Of a stretch of DNA of 7,032 nucleotides, positions 1-4,803 are shown piece after piece. Position numbers and translations under genes: made by a program. Source of the DNA: Candidatus Latescibacterota bacterium (GTDB lineage Bacteria > Latescibacterota > UBA2968 > GCA-2709665); assembly GCA_030746455.1 (NCBI GenBank), contig JASLMQ010000933.1:1-7032 (forward strand), read 5' to 3'. The notes below the pieces were generated by a model. The model searched no databases and was not told the origin of the DNA. It was given only the letters and a program-made list of their open reading frames with translations. Numbering within the stretch: the first letter of the stretch is position 1; the number at the start of each line of letters is the position of its first letter.

Positions 1-270
1 AGCGGCGACGGGGGCAACACGTGGGATGAAGAGATCTACTACCTGAGCACGGTGCTGACGTACCCCGAATACTCCACGAACTGCGTCCTGCCGCCGGAGC
101 TGGCGGACGGCGAGCCCGGGATGATTCTCAGCGTGCTGGGCGATCGGCCGCATGCGCTGGGCCTAGACCGGCCCGGCCTGATGCAGGCGGTGCGCTGGCG
201 TCCGCTTCCAGCGGACGAGACAGCATCTTGCGGGTCTGCCGCCGCACCCCATCCACGACGAGGCGGCTGA
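1..270 (+). CDS. C-terminus of a sialidase/BNR-repeat-like protein (5' end outside window)
   Basis: The frame is open from the first base to a TGA at 268-270, so only the last 89 residues are visible. They begin with SGDGGNTW, a full match to the Asp-box pattern S-x-D-x-G-x-T-W that marks blades of sialidase-type beta-propellers. They continue through a hydrophobic strand pattern to AVRWRPL. This is consistent with the last blade of an exo-sialidase-like or other BNR-propeller glycosidase, probably acting on exported or extracellular glycans. The natural end probably lay near RWRPLP: the last 17 or so residues (ETASCGSAAAPHPRRGG) are low in structure and are read from the antisense of a FlgD-like domain remnant. 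The original stop may therefore have been lost at a junction. The family call rests on a single Asp box and overall look; the catalytic residues are outside the window. Confidence 0.55.
   Translation, partial: SGDGGNTWDEEIYYLSTVLTYPEYSTNCVLPPELADGEPGMILSVLGDRPHALGLDRPGLMQAVRWRPLPADETASCGSAAAPHPRRGG
199..217. terminator. 8-bp perfect hairpin between convergent gene ends
   Basis: CGTCCGCT (199-206) and AGCGGACG (210-217) form a perfect 8-bp stem with a TCC loop. It sits where the plus-strand sialidase-like protein and the minus-strand FlgD-Ig-like domain would be expected to end. That position suits a bidirectional terminator or mRNA 3'-end stabiliser, but neither side has a T-run. Both reading frames run through it, so it could be a by-product of coding sequence. 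Confidence 0.35.
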
Positions 271-400
271 AGTAGACACCCGTTGCGGGGCCAAGGCCCT
301 CCCGGTCCTTCCCATCCCACGATGGGACATACGTACCGGCGGCGGAGTTCCCTGCCCGGAGGACGCTGTGTCCGGTGACGGCCGAGAATCCCGGACGCAC
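215..400 (-). pseudogene. Remnant of a FlgD-Ig-like / type IX-type C-terminal domain
   Basis: The minus-strand frame reads VLRAGNSAAGTY, then WDGKD (W at 317-319), then ATGVYFSRLVVDG (GVYFSRL at 260-280), and ends QTRKMLSR at 215-217. This is the pattern of the FlgD-like Ig domain that caps secreted proteins in FCB-group bacteria: strand, aG, WDGxD, xGvYfxRL, and a basic KM-L end. In the family the protein normally stops just after the K-M-L-L-x motif. Here the frame instead runs on to a TGA at 128-130. Upstream of about position 400 the expected VYDlxGRxVR strand is not recognisable and no signal or body of a secreted protein is found before 499. I read it as the decayed 3' end of an exported-protein gene. 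The stretch from 401 to 525 shows no other gene. Confidence 0.6.
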
Positions 401-525
401 GGCGCGTTCTATATCTGTGGACACCCAGCAGAACCAGATCTGTCCCGGATCTTGGATTTGAGAGCCACCCTGTCGATCCGCAGTAACCTTCGCAAACACA
501 TGTAGTTGTGTCCTTGACGGGCCGA

Positions 526-540
526 TGGCACAGGCATTGC
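526..540 (+). promoter_or_regulatory. Sigma-54 (RpoN) -24/-12 promoter
   Basis: TGGCACAGGCATTGC matches the sigma-54 consensus TGGCAC-N5-TTGC at every specified position. The invariant GG (527-528) and GC (539-540) are separated by exactly 10 bases. It points toward the FN3 lipoprotein. Transcription would start near 552, only a few bases before the ATG at 556, so leader sequence may have been lost or the start may lie elsewhere. Such promoters need an NtrC-type activator, and the tail of one is encoded at the other end of this window; a link between them is inference. Confidence 0.7.
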
Positions 541-973
541 CTTTTCTCCCTTGCGATGATCCCTATCCGTTTACATCGTCCTGCTTCTCGGACTCGGGTG
601 TAGCCACGATGCCAAACGGGACAGCCCCTTGGATCCCGATCTCTTCGAGCCTGTCCAGCTGACGGTGGTCGCCGACGACACCACCGCCACGGTGACGCTG
701 TCGTGGACTGCCTACGCCGGCACGGCCCCGTTTTCCGCCTACCGGGCGCTGCGCAGTGAGCTCGATCTCGTTGTCGTGGCCACGCTCGTCGAGATTACAG
801 ACGTCGCGCAGACGACCTTCGTGGACGCCGGCCCGCGCGGCGACACCGAGTACATCTACCGGGTGGTGGTCGTCACCGATCGCGGCGAGCAGGTCCCGAG
901 CCACGAGGTCAGCGGCGCCCTGCACCGGCACCTGGCAAGCTGGCCGGTCACCGCGGAATCGGCCATTCGAGGG

Positions 974-1027
974 TTCCGCCTCAGCATAGCGACAGGTACG
1001 CGGTCGATTGGTGCCCAGCAGACGGGA
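974..1027 (-). pseudogene. Fossil of a Fis-type helix-turn-helix (sigma-54 regulator C-terminus)
   Basis: Read on the minus strand this gives SRLLGTNRPRTCRYAEAE. It aligns without gaps to ARVLGTNRPRIYRFLKAE in the regulator tail at the far end of the window (11 of 18 identical, same frame). At DNA level, 997-1026 matches 6965-6994 at 29 of 30 bases, while the flanks diverge sharply. No other part of a regulator is recognisable around it. It is either the leftover 3' end of a paralogous NtrC-type gene or a duplicated recombination target. Confidence 0.6.
997..1026 (+). repeat. Direct repeat, left copy (29/30 with 6965-6994)
   Basis: A perfect 24-base block (997-1020) is followed by one mismatch and five further matching bases. 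The right copy is in the same orientation about 5.97 kb away, inside the 3' end of the sigma-54 regulator gene. The two copies bracket all the intact genes of the window. Confidence 0.85.
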
Positions 1028-1028
1028 G

Positions 1029-1045
1029 TGGAACGGGGGATGAGC
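1029..1045 (+). promoter_or_regulatory. Shared upstream element, copy 1 (TGGAAC...TGAGC)
   Basis: TGGAACGGGGGATGAGC recurs with a single difference at 4731-4747 (TGGAACGGGGGTTGAGC). This copy ends 55 bases before the ATG at 1101 and the other ends 56 bases before the GTG at 4804. The TGG-AC-G start and central spacing recall a sigma-54 site, but the invariant GC of the -12 element is missing (GA instead). GGAAC also resembles an ECF-sigma -35 box. The promoter class is unknown. Confidence 0.35.
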
Positions 1046-1047
1046 GA

Positions 1048-1076
1048 CTCTACCCGGTTAACGAATCCGGGTAGAG
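1048..1076. promoter_or_regulatory. 10-bp perfect inverted repeat in the 5' leader
   Basis: CTCTACCCGG (1048-1057) and CCGGGTAGAG (1067-1076) are exact complements around the 9-base spacer TTAACGAAT. The repeat lies directly upstream of the ribosome site of the glycosidase-like gene. There is no T-run after it on either strand, so a terminator is unlikely. A dimeric repressor operator or a leader stem-loop fits better. Confidence 0.5.
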
Positions 1077-1100
1077 AGCAATGAGATGAGAGAGAGGACC

Positions 1101-2465
1101 ATGAGCAACGAGGATCGGATCCAACCTTATTCCGGCAACCCACGCTACTGGCAGTACAGGGGTGCCCCGGTCATGTTGCTGGGCGGCAGCGAGACGGACC
1201 ACATCTTTCTGCTCGATGGCCTCGAGGCGCATCTCGACGAGATGCAGGAGGTCGGGGCAAACTACGTGCGCAATACGATGAGCCAGCGCGAAGGGGCGGA
1301 GCTCAAGCCGCACAACCTGCTGCCGGACGGCAGATTCGATCTGGACCAGTGGAACGAGGAATACTGGACGCGATTCCGCAACATGCTGAAGTGGACGGCT
1401 GAACGGGACATCTTCGTGCAGATCGAGGTCTGGGACCGCTTTGATTATTCGACCCTGAACTGGGAGACCAGTCCCTGGAATCCGGGCAACAATGTCAATT
1501 ACACGTACGACCAGACCGGTTTCGATGTCGCCTACCCCGAGCATTCAGGCCGGGACCTGCAGCCGTTCTTCCACTCGATCGAGGGCATGCCGCGGTATGA
1601 TGAGAAACTCGATCCCATTCGCGCCTACCAGGAAGCATTCGTCGCCCGAATGCTGTCCTGCAGCCTCGAGTACGGACATGTCCTGTACTGCATGGACAAC
1701 GAGACGTCCACGCCGGCGGCATGGGGACAGTACTGGATTCAGTTCATCAAGGCCGCGGCCGACGCTAGGGACGTGCTGGTCTGCACGACGGACATGTTCG
1801 ACGATGCCTTCAAGGGAGAGCAGGCAGAGCACACGCCGCAGATCTTCGAGGACCCCGAGCACTACATGTTTGCCGATATCTCGCAGGTCAACAGCCGGAA
1901 CTACGATGAGGCACACTGGGAAAGGCTCCAGTGGCTCCTGCAGCAGGTAGACCGGCATCGGCGTCCCAGCAATCACACCAAGATCTACGGCAGTGGATAC
2001 AAGCGCTTCGGGACCGGCGGACCGGAGGATGGCGTCGAGCGCTTCTGGCGCAACATCCTCGGTGGCTCAGCCAGCGCCCGCTTCCACCGTCCCGACTCGG
2101 GCAACGGGCTCAACGACCACGCCAGAGCGAGCATTGAGGCGGCGCGCCTTCTGGAGAAGTCGATCAGCTTCTGGGACGTCACGCCGCACATGGAGCTGCT
2201 GTCCGACCGCGACCCCAACGAGGCCTATCTGGCGGCAACACCCGGACAGCGCTACGCGCTGTACTTCACCAATGGCGGGTCCGTGGGGCTCGACCTGTCC
2301 GACGCACCAGGATCCTTCGAGGTGACGTGGATCAGCGTCTCCATGGGCCGGATCATTGAGATCCGGGGCTATCGCCCGTTGGAGAAGACCATGGACGGCG
2401 GCGACGTCGTAACCCTCTCCGCGCCGTACAAGGGCGGCTGGGTCGCGGCCCTCGTGAAGCAGTGA
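1101..2465 (+). CDS. Clan GH-A-like glycoside hydrolase (GH140/apiosidase-like)
   Basis: This encodes a 454-residue protein without a signal peptide. The N-terminus (YWQYRGAPVMLLGGSE, then GANYVRNTM) is the usual opening of DUF4038/GH140-like TIM barrels. Residues 1 to about 345 fit a barrel: EVWDR (E109, W111) at a strand end, CMDNET with N200-E201 at the NE position of the clan GH-A acid/base, and KIYGSGYKRFG (294-304) where strand 7 should be. ERFWRNILGG begins at E313 and RFHRP at R327. Residues from about 350 to the end form a small beta domain like the collagen-binding-2 module of GH140 relatives. The expected strand-7 nucleophile glutamate is not visible. The ATG at 1101 is preferred because of the purine-rich AGAGAGGA just upstream; an in-frame ATG at 1086 would add five residues. 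The product is probably cytoplasmic and may act on imported oligosaccharides. The substrate cannot be told. Confidence 0.6.
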   Translation: MSNEDRIQPYSGNPRYWQYRGAPVMLLGGSETDHIFLLDGLEAHLDEMQEVGANYVRNTMSQREGAELKPHNLLPDGRFDLDQWNEEYWTRFRNMLKWTAERDIFVQIEVWDRFDYSTLNWETSPWNPGNNVNYTYDQTGFDVAYPEHSGRDLQPFFHSIEGMPRYDEKLDPIRAYQEAFVARMLSCSLEYGHVLYCMDNETSTPAAWGQYWIQFIKAAADARDVLVCTTDMFDDAFKGEQAEHTPQIFEDPEHYMFADISQVNSRNYDEAHWERLQWLLQQVDRHRRPSNHTKIYGSGYKRFGTGGPEDGVERFWRNILGGSASARFHRPDSGNGLNDHARASIEAARLLEKSISFWDVTPHMELLSDRDPNEAYLAATPGQRYALYFTNGGSVGLDLSDAPGSFEVTWISVSMGRIIEIRGYRPLEKTMDGGDVVTLSAPYKGGWVAALVKQ

Positions 2466-2611
2466 GGACTCCCCTGATCGAAGACACCGGCAACAGCAGC
2501 GACTCGGTTTCCGACAGTGTTTTTCTCGACGCCCTGAATCTCGAGGCCCGTCCTCTTGGCGCGGTACGGTCTGCCGCGGCTCGAGGTGATTGGGACGAGG
2601 CGAGGCGTGGA
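2466..2611. other. Intergenic gap between convergent genes
   Basis: These 146 bases separate the stop codons of two converging genes. The only terminator-like signal is a 4-bp stem TCGG-TTT-CCGA at about 2504-2514, followed after a short spacer by five T (2520-2524). That is weak for stopping the plus-strand transcript. Nothing convincing is seen for the minus strand. Confidence 0.4.
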
Positions 2612-4354
2612 TCACTTCCGCACCCGCGCCCGGCCGCGCTGGTTCAACTGCGTGGCGATCAGCGGCTGCCGCAGCCGATCATACCAGTTCCTCGCCTGCT
2701 CGTGGCCGCCCTCCTCACCGACGTTGTAGAGCAGGTAGGCGTTGTGCTCGCCGATGGTCGCGCCCGGCTGGATCACGGGGGCCTCACCCTCCGGATGGTA
2801 GGCCCAGCGGACCCAGAGCTGGTTGCCGGCTCCGGTGATCCCGACGCCGCGGCCCTTCGGGTCGTAGGCGCCGGGGAAGCCGCGCGCGTCATACGACAGG
2901 CCGAGGGAGACAAAGGCGTCCCCTTTGGCTTCGTGGAAGAGTCCCACGAGGGCCGGGTTGCTCTCGAAGGGTTTGCCCTCGCCGGAGAGGAAGGTCTCGA
3001 GGGCGCCGTCGTCCCCCATCGCCATGGCATGCGTGAAGGGACGACCGAATAACACCCACTCGTCGTTCCTGACGGCGCCGATGTCGAGCTCTTCCTCCAC
3101 ATCCAGACGCGATTCCATCGTGAAGTAGGGCAGTCCGCAGTAGAAGGTGTAGGTCACCGCGATGGTCACGGCCGTCTGGTGCAGGGCCGGGAAGACGGGA
3201 CACACGGGATAGCCCCAGCGCTTGACGACGGTGCAGATCGGACCCCGCGCAACCGAGAAGTGAGGCGGTTCCGGCCAGTTGGTGATGCGGTAGCGCAGCT
3301 GCTTGGTGAAGTCCGGGTTCCAGTGCAGACAGGAGTCCTCGCCATGCCAGGCGATGTCCAGCTTGGCTTCGGGATCGTTGGTGGCACTCGTCGTGTTGAT
3401 GGCGGTCGGATCTTCATTGCCCAGACAGGTCCGCCCCCAGCGCTTGAATTCCAGGTTCCGCAACTGGCCCATGACGGGCGACAGCCGGACCCGGTAGTAG
3501 CTGTTCTCGATCTCGAGGGCGTAACCCTCGCCGCGGGTCACCAGGTCGGTGCTGTGGAACGGTGTCCAGCAGGCGGGGGACGGGTTGCCGTACAGGAGGA
3601 GATAGCTCCTCTGCTCCCTGGCTTCCACGTCGGCGAGGAAGGCGATCGTGCAGTGTCTGAGCCCGGCCTCGGTGTACTCACCGTATACCTGACAGGGCAC
3701 TTCCTCCAGACTGTCCTCCGCAACCAGCCGGGCCTCCCTCGCCAGATCACGGATGTGCTCGGCGTCGAAGCTGCACTCCAGGTGGACGGGCTCGTTTCGG
3801 CGGCTCAGACCGCCCCCCTCGGCGAACTCGAATCGATTGTAGAACTTCCATCCGCCTCGCCAACGCTGGAGACGGTTGCTGTCCAGTTCCGCCACCTGCC
3901 CCTGCGTAACGGACGTGACCCGCAGCGGACCACCGTCCAGATGCCGCTCGTCAAAGGGGGGCGATGCGTCGAGTGGAGCCTTGAGCTCCGAGGTGATGTG
4001 CAGCCTCCCCTCGATGGGGTCTCCGGCTTGGAATCCGAGCACATCCCGAGCTGCCGGAGACAGTCGATCCGGCGTCCAGGGAGGGTCCCACACACACTCC
4101 ACAGTCACCTCGTCCACGCCGTCGAGAGCGAGGACGCTCTGCCGCACGGCGGAGGATAGGCTGTTGATGTAGATGTGGCCGCGGTTGAACATCGTGACGA
4201 CCACCCGGACGTCGGAGCCCACAACCGCCACGTCGTAGATCAGTCCCACATCCACGACGCTCAGCGGGGCGCCGAACATCGAGTCCTGGAGCTCTCGCAG
4301 CTGGTTCCAGACAGCCTGTGCGGTGATCACGGTGCAGGCTCTGCGACGGGTCAT
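2612..4354 (-). CDS. MIP18/DUF59 (SufT/PaaD-like) domain fused to a beta-rich carbohydrate-related protein
   Basis: This encodes a 580-residue protein. Residues 10-107 match the MIP18/DUF59 family: VVDVGLIYD (33-41), VRVVVTMF, GVDEVTVECVWDPPWTP (79-95), then DRLSPAARDVLG. Family members help deliver Fe-S clusters (SufT, CIAO2) or mature phenylacetyl-CoA oxygenase (PaaD). The usual G-C-P with its conserved cysteine is here G59-H60-I61, so ordinary Fe-S chemistry is doubtful. After about residue 170 comes a long beta-rich, Trp/Tyr-rich part. FYNRFEF, the strand pair ending YLLLYGNPSP, and YALEIENSYYRVRLSPVMGQLRNLEFKR resemble DUF2341-like and galactose-mutarotase-like sandwiches of polysaccharide lyases and sugar-binding proteins; this part is recognised only loosely. 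There is no signal peptide. The ATG overlaps the stop of the upstream small gene (ATGA), so translation is probably coupled. A role in sugar metabolism is inference from neighbours. Confidence 0.6.
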   Translation of the reverse strand: MTRRRACTVITAQAVWNQLRELQDSMFGAPLSVVDVGLIYDVAVVGSDVRVVVTMFNRGHIYINSLSSAVRQSVLALDGVDEVTVECVWDPPWTPDRLSPAARDVLGFQAGDPIEGRLHITSELKAPLDASPPFDERHLDGGPLRVTSVTQGQVAELDSNRLQRWRGGWKFYNRFEFAEGGGLSRRNEPVHLECSFDAEHIRDLAREARLVAEDSLEEVPCQVYGEYTEAGLRHCTIAFLADVEAREQRSYLLLYGNPSPACWTPFHSTDLVTRGEGYALEIENSYYRVRLSPVMGQLRNLEFKRWGRTCLGNEDPTAINTTSATNDPEAKLDIAWHGEDSCLHWNPDFTKQLRYRITNWPEPPHFSVARGPICTVVKRWGYPVCPVFPALHQTAVTIAVTYTFYCGLPYFTMESRLDVEEELDIGAVRNDEWVLFGRPFTHAMAMGDDGALETFLSGEGKPFESNPALVGLFHEAKGDAFVSLGLSYDARGFPGAYDPKGRGVGITGAGNQLWVRWAYHPEGEAPVIQPGATIGEHNAYLLYNVGEEGGHEQARNWYDRLRQPLIATQLNQRGRARVRK

Positions 4355-4509
4355 TCGGCGGCTGATTTCTCGAGGGCATCTAGGCGCTTTTCAATGCCTT
4401 CCAGCTTGTCCAGTATGAGGGCGTGAACGTATAGGGCGTCCATGCCAATGGGGCTGTCAGCGCTGGCGATCTGATCGATGGTCGCCTGCAACTCCGACTT
4501 GAGTTTCAT
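4351..4509 (-). CDS. 52-residue helical/coiled-coil protein
   Basis: This small gene opens with ATG at 4509-4507 after a clear Shine-Dalgarno AAGGA (4515-4519 on the complement) with a 5-base gap. It ends in a TGA that overlaps the next ATG. The product is MKLKSELQATIDQIASADS, then PIGMDALYVHALILDKL, then EGIEKRLDALEKSAAE. It looks like two helices joined by a DSPIGMD turn; the second, from about residue 25, has heptad-spaced Leu/Ile with charged flanks and a basic-acidic EKRLDALEK end typical of short coiled coils. There is no membrane segment and no known family is recognised. A gene coupled this tightly often encodes a partner of the downstream protein, so an oligomerisation or scaffold role for the MIP18 fusion is plausible but unproven. 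The same frame runs on antisense through the first URO-D gene; that extension is a shadow. Confidence 0.65.
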   Translation of the reverse strand: MKLKSELQATIDQIASADSPIGMDALYVHALILDKLEGIEKRLDALEKSAAE

Positions 4510-4514
4510 ACGGA

Positions 4515-4519
4515 TCCTT
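4515..4519 (-). promoter_or_regulatory. Ribosome binding site of the 52-residue gene
   Basis: AAGGA on the minus strand lies 5 bases before the ATG. It fixes the start at 4509 rather than further upstream in the long antisense frame. Confidence 0.65.
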
Positions 4520-4576
4520 TCTCGTCTGAGAAGTCTCGTGGTCGTTGTCATGGTGCGAGTGGTGACCGCCGAAACG

Positions 4577-4605
4577 ATGATACATCCGTCCTCATCATCT
4601 ACCAA
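4577..4605 (-). promoter_or_regulatory. Sigma-70-like promoter for the minus-strand pair
   Basis: On the minus strand TTGGTA (4605-4600, 4 of 6 to TTGACA) and TATCAT (4582-4577, 5 of 6 to TATAAT) are separated by exactly 17 bases. They lie in the most AT-rich patch of the region and leave a leader of about 60 bases to the 52-residue gene. This is good by E. coli standards; the consensus in this organism is unknown. Confidence 0.45.
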
Positions 4606-4730
4606 AGAAAGAATAGACGAAGCCTTCGGTCTGCCGCAGGGGCAGAGGGAACTCCGTATGCCGACTTCGGGCAAGGGAATGGGCCAGGCTGGGCGATGGC
4701 GTAGATTCCTGGTGGGAGGACGAAAGATGC

Positions 4731-4747
4731 TGGAACGGGGGTTGAGC
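4731..4747 (+). promoter_or_regulatory. Shared upstream element, copy 2 (TGGAAC...TGAGC)
   Basis: TGGAACGGGGGTTGAGC matches the element before the glycosidase-like gene at 16 of 17 bases. It lies at almost the same distance from its gene (56 bases to the GTG at 4804). The common distance supports both the element and the two chosen start codons. It looks like an off-consensus sigma-54 site or an ECF-type -35 region. Confidence 0.35.
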
Positions 4748-4792
4748 CTGTCCGGCCGCCGGACCGGATGTCGCCGTTGGTGCGCGGTCTGC

Positions 4793-4798
4793 GGAGAG
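4793..4798 (+). promoter_or_regulatory. Ribosome binding site of the first URO-D gene
   Basis: GGAGAG lies 5 bases before the GTG at 4804. It is the reason for choosing that start over the in-frame ATG at 4768, whose upstream sequence has no purine-rich site. Confidence 0.6.
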
Positions 4799-4803
4799 TT
4801 GAC

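Larger units (their letters stand above)
556..1084 (+). pseudogene. FN3-domain lipoprotein, frameshifted start and truncated end
   Basis: The reading frame open from 560 to 1084 gives a hydrophobic stretch ending in a lipobox-like cysteine (VLLLGLGC, Cys at 599-601), then a polar linker rich in Asp and Pro. One fibronectin type III domain follows (about 650-930), recognisable by VTLSWTAY, FSAYRALRS, TTFVDAGP, TEYIYRVVVV and PSHEVSG. There is no ATG or GTG in this frame before the signal, only a stop at 557-559. The ATG at 556 lies in another frame, and removing one T from the TTT at 570-572 would join it as MIPIRYIVLLLGLGC. A TTG at 629 would omit the signal. No good ribosome site is visible. 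After WPV (near 949) the protein runs antisense through a helix-turn-helix fossil and ends in unrelated sequence, so the 3' part of the gene looks lost. The ancestral product was probably a longer surface lipoprotein. Confidence 0.55.
4510..4803. other. Divergent intergenic region
   Basis: These 294 bases separate the minus-strand MIP18 pair from the plus-strand URO-D pair. They hold a sigma-70-like promoter for the minus strand, the second copy of the shared 17-base element, and the ribosome site of the first URO-D gene. Two small GC-rich stems are also present: TCTGCC/GGCAGA at about 4628-4644 and GTCCGG/CCGGAC at 4750-4764. The most AT-rich part is 4577-4620. No convincing gene is seen inside it. 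Confidence 0.5.

Noticed and set aside
1050..1976. Minus-strand frames over the glycosidase-like gene
   Set aside because: They are shadows of the plus-strand gene, which has family motifs along its whole length.
2504..2524. Possible intrinsic terminator after the glycosidase-like gene
   Set aside because: The stem is only 4 bp and separated from the five T by a spacer; too weak to call as a terminator feature.
2462..3052. Plus-strand frame of 196 codons starting at the end of the glycosidase-like gene
   Set aside because: Most of it is antisense to the 3' part of the MIP18 fusion gene, and its protein shows no recognisable pattern.
3179..4159. 326-codon plus-strand open frame
   Set aside because: It is antisense to the MIP18 fusion protein; no domain or ribosome site is seen.
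4680..4694. Possible sigma-54 site TGGGCCAGGCTGGGC
   Set aside because: The GG-N10-GC spacing is present but the rest fits poorly (no TT before GC, no CAC after TGG). This is expected by chance in GC-rich DNA.
4750..4764. Inverted repeat GTCCGG-CCG-CCGGAC before the first URO-D gene
   Set aside because: It is short and pure GC-type sequence, common by chance here. It is mentioned only as part of the intergenic region.
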